64,000 nt of DNA, taken from contig NZ_CP170633.1 of assembly GCF_042932805.1 (NCBI RefSeq), positions 806,001 to 870,000 on the forward strand. Reading direction: 5' to 3'. Below are positions 9,140-17,445 of the stretch, piece by piece. The notes beneath the pieces were generated by a model. It saw only the letters and a program-made list of their open reading frames with translations, was not told where the DNA came from and searched no databases. Each line of letters begins with the position of its first letter. Within the stretch, counting starts at the first letter, position 1. This DNA is from Ascidiaceihabitans sp029251465 (lineage in GTDB: Bacteria > Pseudomonadota > Alphaproteobacteria > Rhodobacterales > Rhodobacteraceae). The position numbers were made by a program, and so were the translations under genes.

Positions 9140-9310
9140 ATGTCTAACGCGAAGAACAAACATTTTGCGGATCGTGGTCACGTACTGCTGATTTCTTTAG
9201 AAAAAAGACAAATAGAGGATCTTTACGCCTTTATCGAGCTGTCTGAGCATGCCGACGCAGGGGTCTACTTCTTCAGCCTTGTTGAAGATGCCATTAACAA
9301 GTTGTGCTAA
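9140..9310 (+). CDS. Small protein of 56 residues, unknown
   Basis: A short open frame with a strong ribosome site (GGAGG six bases or fewer before the ATG). It begins MSNAKNKHFADRG and ends DAINKLC. It is mixed hydrophobic and charged, with no signal peptide or membrane segment, and is predicted mostly helical (EKRQIEDLYAFIELSEHAD). I do not recognise it. The strong ribosome site and codon-like composition argue for a real gene; the short length and isolation in a 750-base gap argue against. Confidence 0.4.
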   Translation: MSNAKNKHFADRGHVLLISLEKRQIEDLYAFIELSEHADAGVYFFSLVEDAINKLC

Positions 9311-9530
9311 AGAAGGCAGCAACTAGTTATTCTGAGTGACGAAACCATTCCAGTGATGACTGCCTGTCAAAGCTAAATGGCGGTTAAAATGGGGGGCACA
9401 CACACCCCACAATAGCTTAACTTATTGATTTAAAAACTAAATATTTGAGTTCGTGGCGGAGGCTCAGATCGCGGTATTCGGACCCCGGTCGTTCGCGGCA
9501 TGCGTCACGACAAAGTAAGTTGCGGGGAAA

Positions 9531-9565
9531 TCCGGACATTCTGGCTGACTGGGCGAATGTCCGGA
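9531..9565. terminator. 11-bp perfect inverted repeat, possible terminator
   Basis: TCCGGACATTC at 9531-9541 pairs perfectly with GAATGTCCGGA at 9555-9565 across a 13-base loop. It lies just downstream of the leftward esterase gene (stop at 9615), where a terminator is expected. The following T tract on that strand is short (TTTCCCC), so an operator or protein-binding site is an alternative. The remaining bases from 9311 to 9614 hold nothing else I can support. Confidence 0.4.
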
Positions 9566-9614
9566 TAAAAGTGTTTAGCTCTTGGGTCCAACCTCGAAAC
9601 GCTTTGCGTTCTTT

Positions 9615-10742
9615 CTAGTCCGACAAATGCACGTCGAAAAACGCCGTGATCTCGCGATAGAGCTCTCGTGTCTCGGGCATCGACCAGTCGAAAATATGCT
9701 GCGCGTGCGACAGTCCTTCGAAGATGTGCAGTTCAGCAGCGATGCCTTCTTGGCGCAGGCCCCGATGGACGCGCGCCGTGTTGCTCAAGAAGAGATCCCG
9801 CGTTCCTGCCGTCAGTGTTGTCGGTGGAAAACCGTCAAAGTCGCCATTAATCGGGGACAAGAGAGGATCGCTCAGATCATGGCCGTCCGCATAAAGCGCT
9901 GCCGCACGGCCAAGATAGCCGTCATAGGAAACAAGAACATTGTCGATCCATTCATTCGTGCGGTAGCTGTCGCCTGTTTCGGTTAGGTCTGACCATGGCG
10001 AGATTGGTGCGATGGCCCCCGGTACTGGCAAGCCTTCGGATTTGATCTTATGGACAAGGGAGAGTGTCAGGCCGCCGCCGGCAGATGTCCCGAAAATTCC
10101 AACATTTGCTGGATCATGGGTTTCAAGAACGTCGCGATAGACCGCTAACGCATCTTCGACAGCGGCTGGAAACGGTGCTTCGGGTGGCATCCGGTAATCC
10201 ACGGCAATGACCTCATAGCCGCCAATGTCCGCCATGACTGTGGCCTCACTCGTCCCTGATCGACCGGGGCCAAAAACATAACCGCCGCCATGGAGGTTGA
10301 TCAGCACTTGATTTTGATGTGCCTCCGGCACGGTCTCGGGGCGCAAAATGAAGACCGGAACCCCGCCCAATGTCGCATCTTCGATGGTTATGCCGTGCGC
10401 TTCGCGCAGAGCGGTGGCTTCTTGTACACCATATTCCGATGAAGCTGCGACAGTCGCGATCCATTCTTCATCGCTGGTCGGAGCCAAGTTCCAATATGGG
10501 GAATACGGGGCCGCGATCAAAGCCTGTGCCGCCTCGCTTGCGGTTTGGGGGATCGGTAGCACCCGCTGGGGCGTGTGGCGATCGCCAGTTTGCGCATTCA
10601 GAGGACCAAACTGTTCAGCAAGCGGTGCAAACTGAGCCTCTTGCGCGATTGCCAGGCTTGACTGGAGCATCAATGCCGAGGCCGCGACAGCCATCTTGGT
10701 GAGATGTCCAAACTTTGGACGGTTGAAAGATACGTGTTTCAT
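9615..10742 (-). CDS. Exported alpha/beta hydrolase, hormone-sensitive-lipase type esterase
   Basis: A 375-residue family IV (HSL-type) carboxylesterase. The oxyanion-hole motif HGGG is at residues 151-154, the nucleophile elbow GTSAG has Ser220, and Asp316 (AGTRDLF) and His346 (GLSHAQ) complete the triad. An N-terminal signal peptide (hydrophobic core at about 17-33, ending AIAQ) places it in the periplasm or outside. It lies 12 bases downstream of the NAD-dependent epimerase-like gene on the same strand, so the pair is probably one operon controlled from 11.7 kb, perhaps by the divergent AraC regulator. The natural substrate is unknown. Confidence 0.85.
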   Translation of the reverse strand: MKHVSFNRPKFGHLTKMAVAASALMLQSSLAIAQEAQFAPLAEQFGPLNAQTGDRHTPQRVLPIPQTASEAAQALIAAPYSPYWNLAPTSDEEWIATVAASSEYGVQEATALREAHGITIEDATLGGVPVFILRPETVPEAHQNQVLINLHGGGYVFGPGRSGTSEATVMADIGGYEVIAVDYRMPPEAPFPAAVEDALAVYRDVLETHDPANVGIFGTSAGGGLTLSLVHKIKSEGLPVPGAIAPISPWSDLTETGDSYRTNEWIDNVLVSYDGYLGRAAALYADGHDLSDPLLSPINGDFDGFPPTTLTAGTRDLFLSNTARVHRGLRQEGIAAELHIFEGLSHAQHIFDWSMPETRELYREITAFFDVHLSD

Positions 10743-10754
10743 AGCTGTTCCTCC

Positions 10755-11657
10755 TTAAGCCTCGGTTGGGCGGTACAAACCCGCGTCGATGTCTGCGATC
10801 AAAGACGGTTCGGACGGGCTCCAGTTCAACACCTCACGTGTCCACGCGCCGGACGCCGGGGTGTCAGAAGCGGCCATGAAGTGGAACCAATCGAAGTAGG
10901 TCTGCGCCTCATCGCCGGACTTGGGCGACACGGGCAAATCAAGGCTTTGGCCGAGCGCCTCGGCGATATCCTTGAACGGTACGGCTTCCTCAGCCACGGC
11001 ATGGTAGTGTACGCCGCCTTCGCCCCGCTCCAGTGCCAACCGGTATAGTCGTGCGGCGTCCTGCCGATGCACGGCACACCAGCGGTTTTGCCCTTCATCT
11101 ACATAGGCAGCCTCGCCATTCTGCAGCGCGATGTCGGCCAGCATACGCACAAAACCGTGGTCCCCGGCACCATGAACAGAAGGAGCCAGTCGTACGGCAG
11201 CAATCTTCACGCCCGTCCGCGCCATTTCTGCGCCCGCATGTTCTGTCGCCACGCGGGGGTGCGCCATTTCACCTGTGGGTGCGAGGTCGGTCTCGGTCGA
11301 GAATGCCCCAGGTGACAAGATTGCGGTGCCCGATGTCACAAGAAAAAGCCGGTCCGATCCAGCCAGTTCCGCGCCAATGGCCCGAACAACCTCGGCGTCA
11401 TGGGCGCAGTTTTCGGCGAACTTCGAGAAGTCGTGATTGAAGCCAAGATGGACTACCGCGTCAGCCTTGGCGGCCCCTTCACGCAGGCTGGCCAAGTCTT
11501 CGAGGGTGCCTCGATGTGGTTCAGCTCCCGCCTTTTTTAGAGCCTCAGCTGAGGCATCGGACCGTGCAAGCCCAATGACCGAATGATCGTTGTCTAACAG
11601 GTCGCGAACGACGGCACGGCCGACATAACCTGTTGCTCCGGTTACGAATACACGCAT
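10755..11657 (-). CDS. Extended SDR / NAD-dependent epimerase-like protein
   Basis: 300 residues with the N-terminal cofactor loop TGATGYVG and the extended-SDR layout of the NAD-dependent epimerase/dehydratase family. The segment HLGFNHDFS and a hydrophobic LVTSGT strand follow. The usual YxxxK pair is not obvious, so its enzymatic activity is uncertain. The ATG at 11657 is preceded by AAGGAGA; an upstream in-frame start is unlikely. Divergent from the AraC gene at 11842 across a 184-base control region, and first gene of a likely two-gene unit with the exported esterase. Confidence 0.8.
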   Translation of the reverse strand: MRVFVTGATGYVGRAVVRDLLDNDHSVIGLARSDASAEALKKAGAEPHRGTLEDLASLREGAAKADAVVHLGFNHDFSKFAENCAHDAEVVRAIGAELAGSDRLFLVTSGTAILSPGAFSTETDLAPTGEMAHPRVATEHAGAEMARTGVKIAAVRLAPSVHGAGDHGFVRMLADIALQNGEAAYVDEGQNRWCAVHRQDAARLYRLALERGEGGVHYHAVAEEAVPFKDIAEALGQSLDLPVSPKSGDEAQTYFDWFHFMAASDTPASGAWTREVLNWSPSEPSLIADIDAGLYRPTEA

Positions 11658-11841
11658 AGCTATCTCCTTTGTTACGCTTGGGTCGGTCGTCCAACCCAAA
11701 TCTCATGAGACTAAATATACGCGAATCTTTGATACGTTGAATGTGTGGTGGTCGCTAATGTCTTCGCAAACGTCCCAATTTGTTGCTTTGCGATAATCGG
11801 TTTGGTATTCTCAATCAAAGCTGAACAACCGAGTAAACAAA

Positions 11842-12768
11842 ATGGACCCCCTGTCTGACATTCTTTCGATCCTTAAACCGCAGAGCCATCTCGCAGGTCT
11901 GATCGACTTAGGCCCTTCAACCGCAGTCGCTTTTCCCGATCAGGCCGGGGCGCTGAAATGCAATACGATGCTTTCGGGGCAGTGTTGGGTGGCTGTTGAG
12001 GGCCGTGAAACGCCCGTTTTGATTGAGAAAGGCGACTTCTTTGTTCTTCCAAGTGGTCGACCGTTTTCGGTTGCAACGGATCCGTCACGCACGCCCGAAC
12101 CGGTAGAGCATCTCCTGTCGGCACCTCTTTCCGAGCAACCTGCGGTCCTAAACGGCGGGGGTCATGCGACGATCGCAAGTTGTCGCTTTACGGTGTCAGA
12201 GGTCCAACCGGCGCATTTTATCTTCATGCTGCCCCCGATCATCGTGATCCCCGCCAAAGAGGCTACTGCTGCGCAGTTGCAATATCTGGTCGAACGCATT
12301 CTGGATGAAATCGCCGCCGCCCGTCCCGGAGGGTTATTGATCGCCCAGCATCTGTCCCATGTCCTTTTGGTGCAAATGCTGCGGCACCGACACGTGGCGC
12401 AGGACGGCGGCTTAGGCTGGCTGGCGGCGCTGGCAGATACACAGCTCTCTCTGGCGCTGGCCGCGATCCACGCAGACATAGGACAAAAATGGACACTCAA
12501 GTCTCTGGCTGAACACGCGGGCATGTCTCGGTCCGTATTCGCACGGCGTTTCCATGACGTATTGGGTGAGACCCCAATGGACTATCTGACAAACTTACGC
12601 ATGGCGAAAGCGAGCGATCAACTTATGACATCAAGTGATACGATTTCAGAGGTTGCCGAGCGCGTCGGGTATCAATCGGAAAATGCTTTCAACACCGCGT
12701 TCAAACGGATCGTGGGCAGCCCACCCAGACAGTTTGCAAACCAAGTTCAATCGTCATCGCCTCCATAA
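11842..12768 (+). CDS. AraC-family regulator with cupin-type sensor domain
   Basis: 308 residues. The N-terminal half resembles the AraC cupin_6 sensor domain (residues about 1-190, with GDFFVLPSGRPF). The C-terminal 100 residues hold two helix-turn-helix motifs (LKSLAEHAGMSRSVFARRF and ISEVAERVGYQSENAFNTAF), ending in the family signature with GSPPRQF. It probably controls the divergent epimerase/esterase pair, judged from the shared 184-base intergenic region. It is similar in plan to the second AraC protein at 15361, suggesting duplicated regulator-oxidoreductase modules. The effector is unknown. Confidence 0.88.
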   Translation: MDPLSDILSILKPQSHLAGLIDLGPSTAVAFPDQAGALKCNTMLSGQCWVAVEGRETPVLIEKGDFFVLPSGRPFSVATDPSRTPEPVEHLLSAPLSEQPAVLNGGGHATIASCRFTVSEVQPAHFIFMLPPIIVIPAKEATAAQLQYLVERILDEIAAARPGGLLIAQHLSHVLLVQMLRHRHVAQDGGLGWLAALADTQLSLALAAIHADIGQKWTLKSLAEHAGMSRSVFARRFHDVLGETPMDYLTNLRMAKASDQLMTSSDTISEVAERVGYQSENAFNTAFKRIVGSPPRQFANQVQSSSPP

Positions 12769-12939
12769 GTATGAGAAGCCTGTAATGAAACGGCTGTCTG
12801 CTTATTCGCAGACTGTGAATGTTCGTAAAAGCCGTAGCGTTTGTTGGGTTGGGCTCTTGGCGGACATTTGAGGCAATTGCGAGGGTTCAGATTTTCGGGC
12901 AAGGGTGCCGCTTGACGCCTTAAGCGGACTTGGCTGCAC

Positions 12940-13325
12940 CTAGTCTCGCAAGTCATCAAGCGGTGCGACCCAGCTATGTCGGCATTCTGTATGTACTTCC
13001 TGACTGGGCTTTGGAAAACTCGACTCAACAAAGGAACCGACACCAACGGCTATTAAATTGGGCATTCGCGATGGCTCCCAGAAGACGGTTGACCCACATT
13101 CACCACAGAAGTGAAATACTAACCCGAACCCTGAATCCGATGATCGCCTGTATGATTTGTAAGGCCCTGTAATTATACACTTTCCTTTGGGAAAAATGCT
13201 GCAATTCCATATGGAGTGCCTGTGCGCTTTTGACAGGCAATACAATGGCAAAGTGACACCAATTTTGGTTCACCATGGCAAAGCGCCCTCAGCTTTTCGC
13301 ACGAACATGTAGCCTCTCGCTGCAT
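12940..13325 (-). pseudogene. GFA/CENP-V-type zinc protein, frameshifted
   Basis: Two frames together spell one glutathione-dependent formaldehyde-activating (GFA) family protein of about 129 residues. The first frame has CSCEKLRALCHG and the zinc motif CHCIACQKRTG, up to AAFFPK. The second resumes FPKGKCIITGPY and carries the second zinc pair in FCGECGSTVFW. The switch occurs near 13180-13190, where one missing base (AAAGG in place of AAAGGG) would restore the frame. The start chosen is the ATG at 13325. It is either a decayed gene or a sequencing error. The flanking spaces 12769-12939 and 13326-13616 hold no other supportable gene. Confidence 0.75.
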
Positions 13326-13616
13326 TACGGACCTCGCTTGATCATGGCAGTATGTTGGAACTCGCCGTTCTTGCAAGGGCGTGTCGTGCACACGGTAGTT
13401 TTAGGTCCTAAAGCGGCCATCCTACGATTTCTGTCGGACATTTTCGGCTCGGAGGCATTGCTCGCGGCAGCTGTTTGTCAGCACCAATTCCTTGGACCAT
13501 TTTCATGCAAAGTCTCTGGGACTGGCGGGCGCATGTTTACGGCAGTCTTTTCGAACAGATATGGCTGAACGCAGGGACCGACGTGGTCCCCGCGTTGTTC
13601 CGGATCATCGACAAAA

Positions 13617-14465
13617 TTATGCAAACTCGGCCGCGTGGCTTTCGCACCATGCGCGGAAGGTGCGTGGCGCGATGCCGGTCAGGTTCGCGATATCGTTGGC
13701 GAGGAAGCCTGCTCGCCCTGCACGGAACGTCTCGTTGAGGTTGCGCAGAGCCTTGGCATTTGGCTCAGGCATGCCGTCCGCGATGTGTTGATGCTCAAGT
13801 TCTTCAGGCGTCACCGATACGAACTCAATGGGCTGGTCGAGCACGTCTGCGACGGTCGCGACCTGTTCGCGGGCGCTCAGGGCCTCGGGGCCGTTCAGGA
13901 TGTAGGCGTGGCCCGCATGGCCCGGCTCGGTCAGTGCCAGCACCGCGATGCGCGCCACATCATAGGGATCGACGATCGCAAGGGCGCCGGGATCGGTCGC
14001 GTCCACCACACGACCCTCTTTCTTGATCGCGTCAAGCCACCACAAGGCGTTGGACATAAGCCCATTGGCCCGCAGATAGGTGACGTCCAGATCAGACTTG
14101 TGAAAAACCTCGTCGCGGGCGGCGATCATGGCACCGATCATTGGATAGGGTTGCAGGCTGGTCCCGAGTGATGAAAGCAGGGCGATCCGTTTTACATTGG
14201 CGGCATGGGCTGCATCGATCATACTTTGGGCCTGCTCAACGGACGGTTCGAGCTGCATGAAGAAAACGCCTTCAACACCCTGTGTCGCTTCGGCGATGCT
14301 TTTCGCGTCGTCAAGCTCGCCGACGGCAAATTCAATACCCTCCGGCAATTGCTTCCTGGCACGGACTTCATCGCGCACAAAGGCGCGCACAGCATGACCT
14401 TTTTCCAAAAGTTGGGTCGCGACTTCGCCGCCGACATTTCCGGTTGCTCCGAATACAAGATACAT
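13617..14465 (-). CDS. NmrA-like NAD(P)-binding protein
   Basis: 282 residues of the atypical SDR (NmrA/HSCARG/QOR2-like) group. The cofactor motif GATGNVGG is at the very start (residues 6-13), followed by RAFVRD, which favours NADP. There is no YxxxK pair, as usual in this group, whose members are redox sensors or quinone/NADPH-dependent reductases. The ATG at 14465 is preceded by AAGGAAA. It lies 16 bases after the stop of the upstream SDR (14482-15255), on the same strand, so the two are probably cotranscribed. A close paralogue by type lies at 17438-18298. Confidence 0.82.
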   Translation of the reverse strand: MYLVFGATGNVGGEVATQLLEKGHAVRAFVRDEVRARKQLPEGIEFAVGELDDAKSIAEATQGVEGVFFMQLEPSVEQAQSMIDAAHAANVKRIALLSSLGTSLQPYPMIGAMIAARDEVFHKSDLDVTYLRANGLMSNALWWLDAIKKEGRVVDATDPGALAIVDPYDVARIAVLALTEPGHAGHAYILNGPEALSAREQVATVADVLDQPIEFVSVTPEELEHQHIADGMPEPNAKALRNLNETFRAGRAGFLANDIANLTGIAPRTFRAWCESHAAEFA

Positions 14466-14481
14466 GAGATTTTCCTTTCGA

Positions 14482-15255
14482 TCAGTTGGTTTGGGTTTTG
14501 GGTGATGAGGTTTGAGATGCCATGTTGGCGAGGGCCCAGGCATCCGCGCCCGCAGGCAGGTGGTCAGGGCAGTCCGGATCGGTTGCCGCCCGCCAGATCG
14601 CTTCGGTCACGTCCGCGATCTTTGTCGTGGCAGACGGCGCGCCCAGACCCGCAAACGCCATTTCTGCGAACGCGGCATAGGCCTCGGGAATACCGTCAAT
14701 TGCGCGCGATTGCGCACTTTCGGCAAAGCGCGTATCGGCCTGCCCCGGAATGACGACCTTCACGGATACGTCGAATTCCTCCATCTCAAGCGCGAGGCAA
14801 TTACTGAACGCGATGATGGCTGCCTTGCTGGCGCTGTAGAATGAGAACAGAGGGAAAGGCTTCATCGTCGTGCTTGTATTGACGTTCACGATGACGCCCG
14901 ACCGCCGCTGCCTAAACGCTGGCAAGACGGCCTTCGTCATTGCAATCGTGCCGAGCGTGTTGGTCTCAAAGATGGCGCGCGCTTGTGCCATATCGGTGCC
15001 TTCGACAGCGCTCAGCATGCCAATACCAGCGTTGTTGACCAGCACATCGATGGGACCGGCAGCTTCCATGGCGGCGGCGATGCTGTCAGGATCGGTCGTG
15101 TCCAGTGGCAGCACCCGCAAGCGGTCGCTCGGCGGGAACAAATCCTCGCGCGGGGTGCGCATCGTTGCGATGACGGACCACCCTTTGTCGAGAAAAAACA
15201 ATGCCGTCTCCAGCCCGAAGCCGGAGGAGCATCCTGTAATGAGTACAGTCTTCAT
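14482..15255 (-). CDS. Classical SDR oxidoreductase
   Basis: 257 residues with all classical SDR marks: TGCSSGFG cofactor loop (residues 7-14), NNAG (VLVNNAGIG), an active-site serine region (NVNTSTT) and catalytic YSASK. The TMR stretch after the second beta strand suggests NADP use. It is similar in type to retinol-dehydrogenase-like SDRs; the substrate is unknown. First gene of a likely operon with the NmrA-like gene and divergent from the AraC gene at 15361, with a 105-base shared promoter region. Confidence 0.85.
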   Translation of the reverse strand: MKTVLITGCSSGFGLETALFFLDKGWSVIATMRTPREDLFPPSDRLRVLPLDTTDPDSIAAAMEAAGPIDVLVNNAGIGMLSAVEGTDMAQARAIFETNTLGTIAMTKAVLPAFRQRRSGVIVNVNTSTTMKPFPLFSFYSASKAAIIAFSNCLALEMEEFDVSVKVVIPGQADTRFAESAQSRAIDGIPEAYAAFAEMAFAGLGAPSATTKIADVTEAIWRAATDPDCPDHLPAGADAWALANMASQTSSPKTQTN

Positions 15256-15360
15256 TGTGAAATCCTATTTCTGTTTGGTTATCCTCTGTTGACAAAATAG
15301 CGGCTCGACTGTGTACTATCGATAGCTCAAAGTCCGACATTCATTTGCGAGAGTCTTGGC

Positions 15361-16281
15361 GTGACTGATCCACTGACCGATGTAATTTCTCTGCTGCAAC
15401 CGCAGCCGGCCGCGATGAAGCTGGTTTATGGGGGTGGCGCGTGGCGTGTGCGCCGAGAGATCACGGATCGGGTGTTTTATGGATTGGCGCTGGATGGGGG
15501 CTTTCGATTCCAAGCGGATGGACAGGCGGAAGTCGTCGTCGACGCTGGCGACTTCCTCTTGGTCCCCTCGGCTGCTGGTTTCACGGTATCGAGCAAGATC
15601 GCTGTGACTGGCGATGCCCTTTCGGCGCTTCCCATTGATCTGTCCGGCGGGGAATATCGCGTAGGCGACCCGGATGCACCGATCGATGTCAGGATGATGA
15701 TCGGCTATTGCCTCTTTGGCTCACCTGACGCGTCCTTGCTGGTCTCGCTCTTGCCTCAGATTGTCATTATCCGGAAAAGTGATCGCCTCGCCGCGCTCGC
15801 GGGTTTGGTGGACGACGAGTATCGAAATCGGCGCAATGCGCGCAATGTGATCCTTGCTCGTTTGCTTGAAGTCCTGTGCATCGAAGCCTTCCGCGCCCTG
15901 CCTGACGAAGGTGGCTTTGCGGGGCTCGTGCGCGGGCTTGCAGATGATCAGATCGCGCAGGCCATCCGCCTCATACACGAAGACCCCACACGCGGCTGGA
16001 CGGTTGATGACTTGTCGCGCGAAGCCGCACTTTCACGGTCAGCTTTCTTCGCAAAATTCAACCGTGTGGTCGGCATCTCACCGATGGAGTATCTGCAGAA
16101 TTGGCGAATGTCGTTGGCCAAGGACAAGCTAAGCGCAGGCAACAGCTCCATTTCTGAGATCGCTTACAGCGTTGGCTATGGCTCACCCAGCGCGTTCAGC
16201 GTGGCCTTCACCCGCGTTGTCGGGCGTCCGCCGAAAGAGTATGTGCGGCAGATCAGGGCGACCAAAGATCGACTACATTGA
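15361..16281 (+). CDS. AraC-family regulator (second copy), GTG start
   Basis: 306 residues starting at GTG. The N-terminal cupin-like sensor (FRFQADGQAEVVVDAGDFLLV) is followed by a C-terminal double helix-turn-helix (VDDLSREAALSRSAFFAKF, ISEIAYSVGYGSPSAFSVAF) and GRPPKEY. It has the same plan as the AraC protein at 11842. It is divergent from the SDR/NmrA pair, which it probably controls. The start of the protein (LTDVISLLQPQ) resembles that of the other copy (LSDILSILKPQ), which supports descent from a common duplicated module. Confidence 0.88.
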   Translation: MTDPLTDVISLLQPQPAAMKLVYGGGAWRVRREITDRVFYGLALDGGFRFQADGQAEVVVDAGDFLLVPSAAGFTVSSKIAVTGDALSALPIDLSGGEYRVGDPDAPIDVRMMIGYCLFGSPDASLLVSLLPQIVIIRKSDRLAALAGLVDDEYRNRRNARNVILARLLEVLCIEAFRALPDEGGFAGLVRGLADDQIAQAIRLIHEDPTRGWTVDDLSREAALSRSAFFAKFNRVVGISPMEYLQNWRMSLAKDKLSAGNSSISEIAYSVGYGSPSAFSVAFTRVVGRPPKEYVRQIRATKDRLH

Positions 16282-16304
16282 AGCCCGCGCAGCAATGGAC
16301 TGCA

Positions 16305-16931
16305 CTATGCAGTCAAGCCCGCAGCGATGAACTGCGCGATCTTTTCTATTTCCGCTCTGTTCACGCGACCTCCGGTCACAATGATCCGCCAATAGAGGAT
16401 GCTCGCAAGCGCATCGTTGGCAAGCTCGCGGTCCGCGCTTGCGAGTAACTCACCGCGTGCAATCGCCCGATCAACGATCATCTTGCCGCGTTCGCGGCGT
16501 TCATATTGCAGGGTGGCTCGAATCTCAGAACTCAATGCGCTGGTCCTGGCCATCTCGGCATGCAAGTCGGGCAGAATGCGCCGGATCAACGGGTGGCGCA
16601 GGGTCCGACGCAGGGACAGCAGGATCAGCCGCAGATCTTCCAATAACGATCCGCTGTCGGGGATGGACGTAAGGTTCAGGCCAACCGCTTTGATCAACTC
16701 AATCGCCATGTCCTGCTTTGAGGGCCAGCGGCGGTAGAGCGCCGCTTTTCCGACGCCGGCCCGCTTGGCGACACGTTCCAAACTGAGTGCGCCCAAGCCT
16801 GTCTGTGCCCATTCTTCAAAAAACGCACGGGTCAGCGCGTCGGTCACAGATGAGCGCATCACGGCTGCGCCACTGGGCGCACGTGGGGCAGCGTTCACCT
16901 CTAAATTTTCGTCGGAACGATTGCGTTCCAT
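16305..16931 (-). CDS. TetR-family repressor
   Basis: 208 residues with an N-terminal TetR helix-turn-helix (ALSLERVAKRAGVGKAALYRRW, about residues 47-68), then an all-helical ligand domain. The N-terminal 30 residues are an unstructured extension. It is divergent from the NTF2-like/NmrA pair at 16990-18298, with palindromic sites at its own start codon, so it probably represses that pair and itself. The ligand is unknown. Confidence 0.87.
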   Translation of the reverse strand: MERNRSDENLEVNAAPRAPSGAAVMRSSVTDALTRAFFEEWAQTGLGALSLERVAKRAGVGKAALYRRWPSKQDMAIELIKAVGLNLTSIPDSGSLLEDLRLILLSLRRTLRHPLIRRILPDLHAEMARTSALSSEIRATLQYERRERGKMIVDRAIARGELLASADRELANDALASILYWRIIVTGGRVNRAEIEKIAQFIAAGLTA

Positions 16932-16972
16932 CCGTTAATCTCCTATATGGTCGATACGACACCGTTCCATCC
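16914..16972. promoter_or_regulatory. Candidate TetR operator sites between divergent genes
   Basis: A 16-bp perfect palindrome GGAACGATTGCGTTCC lies at 16914-16929, overlapping the start codon of the TetR gene. The ten bases CGTTCCATCC occur at 16924-16933 and again at 16963-16972, directly before the ribosome site of the NTF2-like gene. Repeated half-sites in both directions fit autoregulation plus control of the divergent operon. Confidence 0.55.
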
Positions 16973-16989
16973 AAAAAGGAGATTTGTCA

Positions 16990-17445
16990 ATGACCACTCA
17001 ACAAACCCGTTTTGAAGGCCTTGCCGATATTCTGCGTGAAGGGCTCGGTGCCCGACTCGCTCCGGACGCGGAAGGCTTTCTTGATATGATCGCCGAAGAC
17101 TGTGTGTTTGAGGCTCCCTATGCTCCGCCGGGTTTCATCACCCGCATCGATGGCCGCGACGCATTGGAGCGTTACCTGATGGTTTTGCCCGATCTTATTC
17201 GCATTGATGATTTTTTCGATCTGCGGGTCAGCGAAATGGCGGACCCGAACAAGGTTGTGCTAGAGTTTCGCGGCCGCGGCGAAGGTCGGACCGGTGCGAC
17301 CTATGATCAGAAATGGATATCGGTGATCGAGACGCGCGACGGAAAGATCGTCTATTACGCCGATTATTGGGATCCACGGATCACACTCGCCGCGACCGGT
17401 GATGCAGTTCCCGAGCCTGAAGGGGAGGGTTTTACCCGTGCCTGA
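16990..17445 (+). CDS. NTF2-like / SnoaL-type protein
   Basis: 151 residues with the cone-shaped NTF2/SnoaL fold pattern: an N-terminal helix, DCVFEAPYAPPG, a central FRGRGEG strand, and a C-terminal DGKIVYYADYWDP ending. Such proteins include isomerases, dehydratases and binding proteins, so the reaction cannot be named. The ATG at 16990 follows AAGGAG at 16976-16981. The last eight bases overlap the GTG start of the NmrA-like gene, so the two are translationally coupled. Confidence 0.8.
   Translation: MTTQQTRFEGLADILREGLGARLAPDAEGFLDMIAEDCVFEAPYAPPGFITRIDGRDALERYLMVLPDLIRIDDFFDLRVSEMADPNKVVLEFRGRGEGRTGATYDQKWISVIETRDGKIVYYADYWDPRITLAATGDAVPEPEGEGFTRA

Noticed and set aside
12908..12927. 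Hairpin CCGCTT/AAGCGG near the GFA pseudogene
   Set aside because: The stem is only six pairs with no T tract, too weak to call a terminator.
13475..13738. 87-codon frame near the GFA pseudogene
   Set aside because: It overlaps the C-terminal end of the NmrA-like gene and has no ribosome site or family resemblance.
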